From Lonicera japonica (Eukaryota; Streptophyta; Magnoliopsida; Dipsacales; Caprifoliaceae): 64,000 nucleotides of DNA. The position numbers and the translations under genes were made by a program. The notes beneath the pieces were generated by a model, which saw only the letters and a program-made list of their open reading frames with translations, searched no databases and was not told the DNA's origin. Below, in pieces: positions 11,401 through 23,252 of this stretch (the stretch's first letter is position 1; every line of letters begins with the position of its first letter). Where the stretch lies: contig JAKCWG010000807.1 of assembly GCA_021464415.1 (NCBI GenBank), forward strand, positions 210,357 through 274,356, in the 5' to 3' direction.

Positions 11401-11500
11401 TGAGGGGCGTGCAGTCCCAGAGAGTCCAGCAGAGGGTGCGGGCGAAACAGAGGCGAAGCGGCCCCGCACGATGGATCCTCCCCCTTCTCCTCAGCGTTGA
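8015..11500 (+). pseudogene. Plant mobile domain (PMD/MAIN-like) pseudogene, copy A
   Basis: Five-exon structure inferred by alignment with copy B: exons 8265-8570, 8772-9433, 9531-9704, 9781-11079 and 11162-11500, all with GT..AG introns. PMD proteins (aminotransferase-like plant mobile domain; MAIN and MAIL1 in Arabidopsis) are nuclear factors linked to silencing and genome stability, and the domain is also spread by transposons. The domain core GEMTLTPEDVFVLTGLPFG lies in exon 2. The gene is dead: TAG at 8904-8906 in exon 2 (CAG in B), a one-base deletion near 8978, TAG at 10285-10287 in exon 4 (CAG in B), and the duplicated start region. It is antisense to its host element. Confidence 0.8.
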
Positions 11501-12045
11501 AGGTTCGAGTGATGGTTCGATGTTTTGTTAGGATTTTTATTTATAAAAAACATTTTAATTTAAGTAGTTAATTTAAATATGTTTTGATTAGTTAGACTTT
11601 GTTAATTTAGTGGTTCAATTTAAGTATGTTTATTTTTTCAGAAAAACGTTGTTTTATCAGTGTGGTTAATTTATTTTATGAATAAAAAAAGTTGTGTTTT
11701 TTTGGATAAAACATGTTTGCGTGTAATGTTATGTGAATGTCAGAAAATTATTGTGAATGTGTTTGGAAGAAATGGTCATATAACACATGTTGGCAAAAAC
11801 ATTATGAGTTTGATTGAAAATGAAAGTAATTAAGTATATACATTGGCGAACGTATCATGAATGTATGCGAGAGAAATCGTTAAGATAGGTTGAATTTAAT
11901 TACAAAAATGGTCAAGTACGCGTGTTGGCAAGTAATTATTAAATTTATATGCATGCAATGATGGATCTTTCTTCCTGAATAGAGTCTGGCAATATTCATA
12001 TCATGATGTATTGTTGTGAAGAAGATTTTTGAAAAACAAAGATTT
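11501..12045. other. AT-rich spacer between PMD and DUF7745-like genes (copy A)
   Basis: 3' flank of the PMD gene followed by AT-rich DNA, alignable with 28722-29200 in copy B and with 62092-61610 read backwards in copy C. Polyadenylation signals are likely here (several AATAAA-like strings), but no single site can be chosen. Confidence 0.4.
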
Positions 12046-12184
12046 TTGACCAAGAGGAAGAGCCAACCGCATGCCCCACCCGCAAGGGGGAGCCGTACGG
12101 TTGGGAGGCAACCGTACGGTTGGCAGCCAGCCGTGCGGTTGGCCTCTAGCCGTGCGGTTGTCCTGTGCAGTTGTGCTATAAAAA
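12046..12184 (+). promoter_or_regulatory. DUF7745-like gene promoter, copy A
   Basis: TTGACC (W-box core) at about 12048, then AACCGCA, GCCGTACGGTTGGG, AACCGTACGGTTGG and two GCCGTGCGGTT derivatives (12062-12165), then TATAAAAA at 12177-12184. The ATG is 87 bp after the box. Just downstream, the 5' UTR contains GCGAATTTGTCCTTTTTT, also found in the gag leader of this family. Confidence 0.65.
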
Positions 12185-12270
12185 GGGCGCGAATTTGTCC
12201 TTTTTTTCTTATCCAGACCATTATTCACTCTATCCTTCTAGCCTAAAACAACTCTTCTTGCTCTATCATC

Positions 12271-13503
12271 ATGTCCACTTTTCATACTCACGATTCTTTC
12301 TCCCTTTTGACCGATTTTGTATCCTTAGCCAAGGCTGATTGCGGTCTCAATTGGGGTGACCTGAGCCACCTTCACCGTTGGTGTTCGCATGATATCAATT
12401 TTTCTTTCTTGCTTGGTCTTACTGAGTTCTGGGATACGGAGGATCATTGCTTCCGTATCGGGTTAGATGAGCTCTGCCCGACGATCGAGGAGTTCACCTT
12501 ACTGATGCGCCAGGACCTCTCATGGCCGTTGGCGTCTTTGCAGGATTCTAGGAGCCCTCGGGTCATGCTAGTAGAGTTTTTGGGTCTGCGGGAGAGTGAG
12601 TGCCGACCCATGATTGTAGATGGACGGCTCCACTTACGTCGCCTGGCTGATTACTTCATGCAGTATGGCGATGATCCGGCTTATTCTTCAGGTCGGACTG
12701 CTGCCTATATGATCTTTACTTTTTCTCAGATGCTTCTAGTTACTGATGATGCTATCATGGTCGATCCTTTGATTATTCGGGTGGTGTCTGAGGCTAGATG
12801 CGGCCATTTGGTGACTCCCATCTTACTGGCGGAGACACTGAATGGTCTAGATGCCGTGGTTCAGTGCCGACTTAGCCATTTTCGGGGTAGCCCTTATCTG
12901 CTGTATATGTGGGTCACTGAGAGGTTTCGGTATCTGGAGACTCGGCTTCCCTGGGACTCTCGGCACTTCTTCCAGCGTCCTGATTACGCCCGGATTCATC
13001 GTTTATCATCATATGATTGGGCTGTCCATTTTTCTGAGTCCTCTTCTTCGATTTGTTGGGAGGTTCCATGGTTGCGTATGAGGACTATGATTACGAGCAT
13101 GGGTGGGCAGAACTACCTTCGATTTCGTGGTTTGAGGGAGACATCGTTTTATATACCCGGGCAGCTGACGAGACAGTTTGGTGTTCCTCTGAGTATACCC
13201 CTTCCACTGAGAGACTTCTCTTCGGTGGCTCTTCCCGTCACCCCGAGATTGGAGACGACGCTGCGAAGTTTATGGTTTACCCGCTATGTTCGACGATTTC
13301 GTGCAGGAGAGGTTGGCATTACCCGGGCGACTCGGTCTGATGTTGTGTTGCATATCTGGCATCGGGTTCGCCAGACCATTGAGCATGAGCCTATGATGAT
13401 GAGATGGTTCCGGTTTGCGGATTCCCGAGTGACAGATGAGATAATTCTCGCTTCCTATCATACCATGGAGCGAGAGAGGATCTTATATTCTGCGGACGAT
13501 TGA
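12271..13503 (+). CDS. DUF7745-like passenger protein, copy A (intact, 410 aa)
   Basis: Single-exon gene, antisense to the retrotransposon. The start is the ATG 87 bp after the TATA box; copy B begins at the same place. The N-terminal third carries FWDTEDHCFRIGLDELCPT followed by IEEF, the signature I associate with the plant DUF7745 family, proteins of unknown function that often sit beside transposons. I assign this from memory of the family pattern, not a search. No signal peptide or membrane segment is evident; the C-terminal part is rich in Arg and Trp. It is the only coding unit still open in the older half of copy A, while pol and the PMD gene beside it are broken. Chance is a sufficient explanation. 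Function unknown. Confidence 0.65.
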   Translation: MSTFHTHDSFSLLTDFVSLAKADCGLNWGDLSHLHRWCSHDINFSFLLGLTEFWDTEDHCFRIGLDELCPTIEEFTLLMRQDLSWPLASLQDSRSPRVMLVEFLGLRESECRPMIVDGRLHLRRLADYFMQYGDDPAYSSGRTAAYMIFTFSQMLLVTDDAIMVDPLIIRVVSEARCGHLVTPILLAETLNGLDAVVQCRLSHFRGSPYLLYMWVTERFRYLETRLPWDSRHFFQRPDYARIHRLSSYDWAVHFSESSSSICWEVPWLRMRTMITSMGGQNYLRFRGLRETSFYIPGQLTRQFGVPLSIPLPLRDFSSVALPVTPRLETTLRSLWFTRYVRRFRAGEVGITRATRSDVVLHIWHRVRQTIEHEPMMMRWFRFADSRVTDEIILASYHTMERERILYSADD

Positions 13504-13780
13504 TGGCTTTAGGTTAGGTTTGGTATACTGCTTCTTTGTATGTAGGTAGATGGATCTGTAGTAGAAGTATGTAGGTTTTGTTTACATGGAAAAGTATGTA
13601 GTAGCTTGACTTTGATTATATGGAAAATCTCTTTCTGTCCCTCCTCTTTGCTTTCAAATGAATGAATTTTATTACAATGAATAGACCGGGCCTGATATTC
13701 AGGTTGCCTACGTTTCCCCAGATAATAACTTCTTTTTTTTTTGGGGGGGCTCAGGTCTTCGTAGTTCATGTATACAATTT
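13504..13780. other. 3' flank of DUF7745-like gene and junction to pol (copy A)
   Basis: Contains the gene's 3' UTR, then a T10-G7 homopolymer junction (13733-13749), then about 30 bp to the pol stop codon. The genes converge here. Copies B and C have the same junction with different homopolymer lengths. Confidence 0.5.
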
Positions 13781-16700
13781 TTACTGATAGTACTTCTTCA
13801 ATCGGTCGAGGTTGACTGGTAAGTTTAACTCTGGGCCATCAATGTCGGTAAGGAGAACGGCACCCCCGGATAGGATTTTAGTGACAATGTAAGGGCCTGT
13901 CCATTTTGGTGAGAATTTTCCTCGTGGGTCTCGGGCTGGTTCACGGATTTCTTTGAGGACTAAGTCTCCAACTATAATGCTTATGTCTCGGATCTTTTTA
14001 TTAAAGGCTTTTGCAACGCGTTTTTGATACCCTTGATGTTGATATGAAGCCCTCAATCGTTTTTCATCAATCATTGCCAACTCTTCATACCGTGCCTTCA
14101 CCCAATCATTCTCAGTGATTTGATTTTCCAAGACAACCGTAAAGAAGGTATTTCCATTTTCACTGGTAAAACCGCTTCCATGCCATATGTAAGGGAGAAA
14201 GGTGTTGACCCTGTAGAGACCCTTTCAGTAGTTCGATATCCCCAAAGTGCGTACGAGAGCTTTTCAGGCCAATCTCTACCGGATTTAACCATTTTGCTAA
14301 TAATATTCTTTAAATTTTTATTAGCAGCCTCAACGGCCCCATTAGTTTGTGGGCGTTATGGGGAAGACTTGTGGCGTTTGATTCCATATTCTTCCATGAG
14401 CTCGTTGGCTTCTCCCTCAAAATGTGTCCCATTATCGGATATTATTTCATGCAGTACCCCGTATCGGCATATGATGTTGTGTCGGATGAATCGTGCCACT
14501 TTCTTGGCATTCAAATCTTTGTAAGACTCGGCCTCAACCCATTTGGTGAAATAGTCGATAGCTACTAGGATGTATTCATGCCCGTTGCTTCCTTTTGGCG
14601 AAATCTTACCAATTATGTCAATACCCCAGATGGAAAACGGCCAAGGAGATGTCATGGGATACAATTCTTTTGGTGGAAGCTTCTGCGCCTTGGCATATAT
14701 TTGGCATTGGTGACATCCTTTGACGTATTCAAAACAATCTTTCTGCATTGTCAATCAATAACACCCTTGACGAACTATCTTTCGTGCCAATGTATGACCG
14801 CTCATATGTGGACCGCACTCTCCGCTGTGGATTTGGTCCATCATTACTCGGGACTTTTCTTCATCGAGACATTGAAGGCGTATACCGTCATCATTCCTTC
14901 GGTATAATTTTCCCTCGCAAATAATAAACCGGGATGCAAGGCGACGAAGCGTAATTCGAGTGGTTTTGTCAGTATTTGATGGGTATTCATTATGCTTGAG
15001 TAATTGCCAGATATCGTAGTACCAAACATTCTGATCGATCTCATTTCCCCGTTCAACATCGAGTGATAGGCAGAATACCGGATTTATCTGTTTCTGAATC
15101 TGGATCTGAATTTCTTCTTTCTCCCCCGGAATTTCAATCATCGAGGCCAGTGTAGCTAAGGCATCAGCAAAATTGTTCTGTGTTCTCGGCATGTAGAAGA
15201 ATTCAATACAGTCAAATTTCTCAGAAGTTTCTTCAAGTTGGGCTAAGAAGGGCACAAGTTTTTCTTCTTTGATCTTCCACTTTTTTAAAATCTGATGAAT
15301 AATGAGAGCTGAGTCTCCAAACACTTGAATTTTGCGAACCCCCTTCTGCAAAGCGATTTATAATCCAACAATGCAAGCCTCGTATTCCGCGATATTATTA
15401 GTGCAAGGAAATTCCAGGCGAAAAGACATAGGGGCATGGGTTTGATCCAGGGAAATTAACAGGATCCCGATTCCATTCCCATTTCGGTTGCAAGCCCCGT
15501 CAAAGTACATTTTCCATTCATCATCTTTCGTAATTTCCATGATACCTTCATCAGGAAACCCAAAGTCTTGTAAGTCCGTATCAAAGATAGGATTACTTGC
15601 TAAGTGGTCTGCTATGATTTGTCCTTTGATCGCTTTTTGAGTTACATAGGAAATGTCGAATTCTGAAAGTAGAAACACCCATTTAGCCATTCGATTAGTC
15701 AACACCGGCTTTTCGAACAAGTATCGCAAGGGATCCAAGCGGGAAATTAAAATTACGGAAAAAACCAACATATAATGTCGCAATTTCTGGGTGGCCCAAA
15801 CTAACGCAGCGCATGATTTCTCTAAAGCTGTATAATTTTGTTCTCCCGGAGAAAGCTTTTTACTGAGGTAATATATTGCCTGCTCAGTTCTTGTTTTCAA
15901 CAAATGCTGTGCCAACATTGCTCCAACTGAGGAGTCATTGACCGACATGTATAGTATCAATGGAATGCCTACTTGGGGAGGTGCTAAGACTGGCGGATTA
16001 GATAAATATTGCTTGATCTTATCGAACGCTTCCTGGCATTGCTCATTCCACTGCCCATCTGAACTTTTTTGGAGTAGCTTAAAAATTGGTTCACATGTTC
16101 GAGTCAATTGTGAAATAAATCTGCTGATGAATTGTAACCTCCCGAGGAAACCCCGAATTTCCCTTTCAGTTTTAGGGATTGGCATTTCTTGAATAGCCTT
16201 AACCTTTGCCGGATCAACCTCGATTCCCTTTCTGCTGACTATATACCCCAGCATCTTGCCTTTGGTGACCCCGAATACACATTTTTGAGGATTCAAACGC
16301 ATCTGGAATTGCATAAGCCGTTCAAAGAAGATACGAAGAGTTTCCACATGACTTGCCCGGTCTAATGATTTGATGATCATGTCGTCGACATACACTTCTA
16401 CTTCCTTATGAATCAGATCATGAAATAGAGTAGTTGCGGCTCTCTGATATGTGGCCCCGGCATTTTTCAACCCAAATGGCATGACGGTGTAACAATAAGT
16501 ACCCCATGGTGTGATAAAGGCCGTCTTTTCCTGATGATCAGGATGCATTTTGATTTGATTATACCCGGCGAACCCATCGACGAATGATTTTAAAGCATGA
16601 TTTGCAGTGTTGTCGACAATGAGATCAATGTTTGGCAGTGGAAAATCATCTTTTGGACATGCAGCATTTAAATTGCGATAATCAACACAAACCCGTACTT

Positions 16701-19700
16701 TGCCATTGGCTTTTGGTACCGGTACTATATTGGCCAACCAAGTAGGGTATTCGACAACCCGTATGAATCCGACATCCAATTGCTTTGTGACTTCTTCCTT
16801 TACCTTGAGTGACCACTCAGGTACTAGTTTTCTTAACTTTTGCTTGACAGGTTTGCATTCGGGTTTAGTGTGTATTTCATGCATCACAATAGTGGCATCT
16901 AAACCCGGCATATCAGCATATGACCAAGCGAAAACATTAACAAACTCTTTCAACAAATTTTCTAAGTCTGTTTTTTCATCATGGCTTAATTCGGCCCCAA
17001 TTTTTATTTCTTTTATATCATCGGTTGTTCCCAAATTTATTGTGACCGTGTCTCCTTCAATGGGTTGTATTCGCTGCTCATCATTCAAATTTTCATTCAT
17101 AATTTCAACATCACAAGAATCAAAGTAAGGGAAAAGATTGGCAATTTTATTGATAGAAACATCACTTTGCACAGATAGCATACATTCTAAATTTCGTACA
17201 TTTCTATCAATATTTCTCTCTCTCTGCTTCTTCTTTCCTTCGATAGGGCGTATAAGATGCACAGGATCCCCAAGGTAATCTTCCTCAATTGCCATGACCT
17301 CAAACATATTACCCAGCATATCTTCCTCTTCCAGTGGCTCGACAGGTGGCCGGGTAATCTTTAACCGAGATGAGAAGGTGTGAGTAAATCCTTCACTGAT
17401 ATATAAGTCTTCTTCATAGAAAATTTCTAATCCCGGTTGTCTTTTCCCTTCTTCATTTACCCATGGTTCCTGAAACCCGCAGTAAGGAAAGTCTTCACCC
17501 TCTTTTATGAACCATCCGTTTAACGAACTATCGGCAGATACGGCACTTTTCATTCGGCTAAAATCTCCCACATATCCCAACCCGGCAAGAGGACTCGGTT
17601 GTTGGAATGGTTCGATCATTTGGGCAATGCCGGCTTGATATTTTCCCAAACCAATCCCCGGTAAAAATTCCATTTTCCTCATCATCTTTATTACTTGCGT
17701 ATTCATGGTCGACATATCATCAGGGGGCAGATAATTCACAGTCTGCATGGTAAGAGTTTGCACCTTTGGCTCATACGAAAATCCCCCGAGTTGGACATCT
17801 TGGCTTCCGATTCCCAATACTGGCGAGTTTTTTGGGACTATTGTCCTTTCAGGATCTCCCTTGATGATGATGATATCCCCGTTGAAGGGTATTTTCATTT
17901 TTTGATGAAGGGAAGAAGGCAGTGCGCCAACCTCATGCAACCAAACTCGTCCCAACAACAAATTAAAGCTTGAAGGGATATCTATGACTTGAAACTCAGT
18001 GGTAAATGAAGCCGGTCCTATTTGCATACTCAGCATGACGGAACCTAATACCTCCCGCTTGGTATTGTCGTATGCTCGTACTGTGACTGGTGATTCTTCC
18101 ATGGCAGTTAAATCAATACCCAAACGAACAGCAGTTTTCAACGGGCATACGTTAATTGTAGAACCGTTATCGACAAGCACATACGGTATAGACATTCCAT
18201 AAGCAACAACGGTGATATGTAGAGCTTGGTTATGATCCCGACCCAGTGGTGATAAATCTTCATCAGAAAACCCAAGAACTTGTTTTTGTACCCCCATTGA
18301 AGCGATCATCGCTGTTAACTCATTTGGGGTGGCTTTAAGAGGAACAACCGATTCATCTAACATTCTCATTAGTGCCATACGATGTGGCTTGGATGCTACC
18401 AGGAGTCCCCAGATTGAAATTTGGGCTTGTGTTTTCTTTAATTGTTCAACAACACGCCCTTCTTCCGGGTTTTTTGCAGGTTCGTTGGGAAGAGCGACAT
18501 CAATAGGTTGCTTGGTATTTGGCGGTTGGTACACTCTCCCAGAACGGGTCAATTGTTGGACCCATGTCGCGACCGGATCACTTGCCCCTTCAGGTGTTTC
18601 AACTGGAGTTGAAGGTGGCCCCTCATTGACTTGCGAAACTGTATTCCAGTTGAAGGTGATCATGTTTATCTGTGAGCAATTCTTTCTTGGATGGGTGTTC
18701 TTTTTTATTGTTTTTCCTTGGTTATACCCGAGCCCTTGTCGCCTCGGGTTGCCTTTAAACTGTGGAAAGTGGGCGATCCCTTGATTCTGTTTACCGAGCC
18801 CAAAACCTGGTATGAACTGCATTTGTTTCATCCAGCCCATAACTTTTGGGCTAACCATCTCTTGTGACTGCATGGTGCATGTTTCATCAACGGATAACGC
18901 CAACAATGTTTCATCCCCGACTTTTTCAACGGATTTCTGGGACCTCGGTGGAGTATATTGAATGACTGTGGGGGAAGGCTTTGGACAGCTGAATTTCCAA
19001 ACTTCAACATTTTCTGTATTCCCGGCGGGTTTAATCAAGAGTACAGGATCTGGTAAATCTGAATCCTCCTCGATAGCATTTATCCGGTGATTGGGGAGGG
19101 GATTCCTTGCAACATTCGGGGCTGACGGGTCAGGAATCTTTTTGTTATCAATTAAGTTCTGGATAGCATGCCGCAGGGCCATACAACTATCGGTAGTGTG
19201 TCCGAAGCCTTGGTGATATTCGCAATGTTCATTCATGTTCCAATGAGGTGGTATCTGTTGTGGTAATGGCCTTGGATTCATGGGATACATAATCCCGGCT
19301 TCTTTCAGTTGTTCGAAAACCTTTCCCAATGGTCCCGGTAATTGCGAAAAATGTCTATCTCGTGAGCGATTCTGATCAAATGTCCTGAGATTACTGTTGT
19401 TGTTGTTACGATATCCCAAATCCCCAATGTTTTTTACAGAGTTTTGACCAAAGGGGTTGCCGGAATACCCCCGACCGTAGGACCCAGAAGACGTAACTTG
19501 ATTGATGGCAGACGTGGAAGTCTTCTTGTACTGTGAAGCGGATTTTTTGATTTCAGCCTGTTTGGCTAATTCCTCCTCAATTTCGTTGCCTACGTGGAGT
19601 AGGGCTTTGAACCTGCCAAAGAACTGGTGTCCCATTTGGGTCCGAATATCTGGTTTCAAATTCTTCACAATCATTCCGAGTTGTTCCTCTTCATCTAGGC

Positions 19701-20895
19701 GCTCCACCATTTGGGCGGCCAGTTCCCTCCATCTTGTTACAAACTCACTAATACTCTCATTCTCCTTCTGCTTAGCCATCTCTAGATGTTTCCTTGTAAC
19801 TTTAAGTTCCTCATTAGTTTTGTACTGTGACACAAACTCTTGGACAATGGCGGACCATGATCTAACACGATGCTTTTCAAGGTTCAAAAACCAACTCTGG
19901 GCTGGTCCTGCCAAAGTGAGGTGAAAGGAATTGGCTAATTCAGCCTCACCGAGATCATAAATTCTCATTGAACGGACATAAGATTTCAGATGGAGTTCTG
20001 GTGGTGTAGTGCCTGTAAATTTTGGGATGGAGGGCATCTTAAAACCCACGGGATAACGAGCCTCAGGGTATAAGTTGTAGCTTTGCATCTGGGTTAAATC
20101 GTTCGAACTCTCAGCTACTTTTTGGGTAAGTGCTTTCAACTGCTCCTTAAGCTCAGACAAGTCTCTATCCCCCCGGTGAGTTTCTATTGGCGTGGGGCCC
20201 TCCCCTTGGATACTCATGGGCCTTCTCATTGGGTCATAATACGGATCGTGGTATGGTTCATGGACCGGTTGCATCTGTGGAGGGGCTTGATTGGTCAGGT
20301 CCTGTTGTAACCAATTGCCGACCGGATCAGGCATGGGTTTGGGTTGGTTCAACTGTTCATATGGCGGTGGTACTTCGGTATGAACTGAGAGTGGCGGTGG
20401 TGGTGGTAGAATAACCGGAGTTTCTCTTGGTGATTCTGTCATGCGCCCTTTAGCCAACTCGTCCAACTTGGCACGAGTATTTTTATTGTCACTTAATAAC
20501 ATGGTCATGCTTTGGTTCAAATTCATCAACATTCGATACATATCTTCGGGATTCGGTAACGGAGCATTCATGTTTCCGCTTGAACTGGCTAGGTTTGGAT
20601 CAACATTCAAGGATGGAGTATGATGTAGCGGCTGACCCCCAACAGTATTATTCTGCGGCATTCCCGGGTTTGGGTAAAAAGGACCGGGCGGCGGATCCGC
20701 TGCATTGTTCAATTGGTTGTTCACATTCCGGTTCGGGGTATTCTGATCCATGTTTTCAGAGGAATCTGGTCTGACGAGTCTCCCGGTGCTATCTCTTCCA
20801 GCCCACACAGAGGCCAGGATGAATATCTGCTGTTGCGGAAAAAAGGACAAATTCGATCGCGTGCATTCCCCCGGAAAATAACAACAATATATCAT
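13781..20895 (-). pseudogene. Tat gag-pol, copy A (3' half disabled)
   Basis: Same polyprotein as copy B (see 30946-38061). The first 1845 codons are open and include gag, zinc knuckle, both G-patch-like segments, protease, RT (YVDD) and the first RNase H. Inactivating changes are confined to the 3' end: TAA at 15358-15360 (Glu in B), TGA at 14755-14757 (Trp in B), TAA at 14356-14358 (Tyr in B) and a one-base deletion near 14135. The second RNase H and the integrase therefore cannot be made in one piece. All defects lie left of the A/B identity breakpoint at 15793. The 5' half could still give a truncated Gag-Pro-RT product. Confidence 0.9.
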
Positions 20896-21772
20896 TTAGA
20901 AATTGCCGGACCTTATCCAGAAATACATCGATCGGGACGAAAATAAACACACAAAAAAGTTTTTCTTTAGGTGAGATTGAAAACAGACCAACGGCAACAA
21001 CTTGAGAGTCCCGTATAGCGGTAGGGTAGGAATAGAATTCCATGGGTTCCCTGACCGTCTATAGTTTTGGGAAATCATTTTGAAAAGAGTTTTTTTTTTT
21101 TCGAAAAATCATTTGAAAAATATGGGAAGGTCTCTCCTCATGAGTTGCTTTGTTCATGGAATCAGGGCTTCCGCTCACTAGATTCTCACGACTGTTGGTC
21201 ATTAAAACCATGCATAAAATCTTTGTGTTCTAAGCTGACTCCCCTATATGCAAGCGTGGCTGAAGAGGGTAAGGTTTAAGGCTCCCTCCTATTTGGCAGG
21301 TCTTACGATATACCTCAAGAGCGCAGGTACGTGTAAGAACCTTTTGATATACATCCCGGGTACGTGAGTGTTCTCGTCACTCTATATACCTCGGTAAGTA
21401 CTTGGCCAAGGAGAGTGGTCCCAGGCGCTTTTGGCTAGTGCAGACCCGCAAGTCCACGGCCTAGTCACGACTCTGGTCCCGAGGTTGATAGGGTAAATTC
21501 ACACTCGCGAAAATGCATGATAAGACGTGAGTGCGTGCAAAATAACAATATGGCAGTTCATTATTGATCAATTCTTTAGGGTTTGTTACTGTAATTTACA
21601 CAATTTTAATTATGAAAAAGATCTTCCTCACATAATTAGCAAATAAAGGCATCAGGGTATCCACCTAAATCGTTTCTATGTTATCCTAGAACTAAGGCTT
21701 ACAAGACCTAAACCTAATAAATAACAGGAATTAAATATATGATCCATTATGTCAGAGCTTAGTTCTCTACTC
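20896..21772 (-). other. 5' leader of copy A
   Basis: Untranslated region between the primer-binding site and the gag-pol frame, virtually identical to 38062-38936. It should hold packaging signals, but I see none I can name. Short open frames here are not conserved in copy C. Confidence 0.6.
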
Positions 21773-21790
21773 TCCCCAGCAGAGTCGCCA
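21773..21790 (-). other. Primer-binding site, copy A
   Basis: On the element strand, TGGCGACTCTGCTGGGGA begins one base after the LTR2 inner end. TGGCGACTC...TGGGGA is the form I recall for Tat/Ogre elements, which are primed by tRNA-Arg. The tRNA assignment is from memory. Confidence 0.75.
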
Positions 21791-21791
21791 C

Positions 21792-23161
21792 TGTGAGAAT
21801 CCGGACCCATACCCCCGAGAAGGAGAAAAGAGTAGTCCTTTCTCGGTTTTCTTTGAAAACGTGTTTTGTAGAGTCGCCAGTTTGTTTTACGAGAAAACAA
21901 ACAAAAGGTCGTACGAAGGATGATTCGAAAACGAACTATCTTTCATACGTTTGAAACCAGAGATTTATTTTGAAAATTGACTTTGCTAGGGTTCGGGAAC
22001 TACATTACGAATTGGGAAGGTGTTAGGCACCCAATTCGCCCTTTCGGTCTCTTAATGGATCATGTATTTAATTCCTATTTTAGATATCTTGCAAGTAGTT
22101 CGAATGGTTTTTTAGAATAGTCCTTTCCGGATAAATTTAGTTTAAAACAATATTTTGAAATCAGACTCGAGCTTTGCGAGCGCCTACGTATTCATTCGTA
22201 GAATGAAATCAGAGTCTCGTAGTTCCTTTCTTTTGGAAACTGTTTTTGTATTTTTGTTTGTTTTGAAAACGTGTCAAAACAGGTTTTAGATTTCTTGTAA
22301 AACTTAGAAAGGATTTGTTTTGAAAGCAGTGAACTTCTTTGCAAGTTATCTAATTTTCTATATTAAAAACGAAATTAAATGCAGTACTGAAATTAAGGAT
22401 TTGGTAGAAAGTTATACCTGCTGCGCTTGCAGAAGATAGGAGGACTTTGCCTTGTCTTCCTTCTTTCTCTAAAGCTTTCTCTCTCTAGAGCTTTCTCTCA
22501 CTAGCCTTCTCTCAGAATTTCTCTAAAAATGACTTTCTAGATACTTTGACAAAGCTCCTTCTTACCCAAAATACTATTCAATGTTGATGCCCTAAAATGG
22601 GATCCCAAGGGTCCTATTTATAGCAACATTTGCGCCAAAAACGCTCCAAAAGAGGCCAACCGCAGGGGTAGCCGCATGGGGTGCGGCTGGGGCGTGCGAC
22701 AGGGGTGTGCCAGCCGTACGGCTGGCAGGTAGCCGTACGGTTGGGCGTGCGGCTAGGGGGTGCGGTTAGAAGGTGCCAACCGTACGGTTGGCAGGTAGCC
22801 GTACGGTTGGGCGTGCGACAGGGGGGTGCGGCTAGGAGGTGCCAACCGTACGGTTGGCAGATAGCCGTACGGTTGGTCGTGCGACAGGGGGGTGCGGCTG
22901 GCTCATAAAAATGTGCAGGAGCGCTCGGAAAAAACCAAATTTTCTAACGGGGCGCTGCCCCGCACCCCGCGACCTGACCGGGCAGGTCGATCCCCGTCCT
23001 AGTAAGCGAAGAGGCAACAAGGGTTATCTTAGACTCCCAACGCGTCCAAAATTGGAGTCTTTCCTATCAGTCTTTCTACATGTATGATGATTCATGATTA
23101 AATGCAGGATGCTTAAAGAAAATCAGTATTCGCACGAGAGTCGTGGATTGGGGTGTTCACA
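21792..23161 (-). mobile_element. LTR2, shared 5' LTR of A and 3' LTR of B
   Basis: 1370-bp LTR from TGTGAGAATCCGG (inner end in plus orientation) to GGTGTTCACA. It has a primer-binding site on its left (serving copy A) and a polypurine tract on its right (serving copy B), so one LTR serves both elements. I count about nine differences from LTR3 over its length. Confidence 0.9.
22615..22900 (-). promoter_or_regulatory. LTR2 U3 promoter: palindromic array plus TATA box
   Basis: Perfect palindromes: CCAGCCGTACGGCTGG at 22710-22725 (16 bp) and GCCAACCGTACGGTTGGC at 22775-22792 and 22841-22858 (18 bp each), with several one-sided variants between. On the minus strand they come before TATAAATA at 22622-22615. 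Each arm contains CGGTTG, which fits the generic MYB consensus CNGTTR. The factor is inferred, not shown. Confidence 0.7.
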
Positions 23162-23252
23162 GACCCTCTCGTCCCGGGATTCTTGTCCCCAAGAATACTG
23201 GGATGATAAGAAGACAACGATTCACGACTCTCGGGTGAATCAAAGTATACCC
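23137..23252 (-). other. Polypurine tract within nested inverted repeats (copy B)
   Basis: GAGAGGGTC on the element strand is adjacent to LTR2 (23170-23162). The outer inverted repeat joins the LTR end (CGAGAGTCGTGG, about 23134-23148) with CACGACTCTCG (about 23224-23234). The inner hairpin pairs about 23170-23185 with 23190-23206 around a short loop. The same fold occurs in copy A at 4579-4691 with changed arm bases. Confidence 0.5.

Larger units (their letters stand above)
3372..23161 (-). mobile_element. Tat-lineage LTR retrotransposon copy A (chimeric, 19.8 kb)
   Basis: Minus-strand element bounded by LTR1 (3372-4612, 3' side) and LTR2 (21792-23161, 5' side). In the element's own direction it holds LTR2, primer-binding site, leader, gag-pol, antisense DUF7745-like gene, antisense PMD gene, tandem repeats, polypurine tract and LTR1. 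From 15794 rightward it is almost identical to copy B. To the left it differs by roughly one base in ten and carries all of the copy's inactivating mutations. LTR1 and LTR2 also differ strongly in length (1241 against 1370 bp). The two halves therefore have different histories. LTR2 is shared with copy B. Confidence 0.85.

Noticed and set aside
16700..17128. Plus-strand frames inside gag-pol (also 18329-18784, 19502-19924, 33866-34294 and others)
   Set aside because: They are antisense shadows of the polyprotein with no homology of their own; their apparent conservation follows from the A/B identity.
22681..23087. Short frames across the CCGTACGG arrays (also 7807-8073, 39846-40073, 12016-12246)
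   Set aside because: They translate the palindromic promoter repeats; no start context, and they are not kept in copy C.
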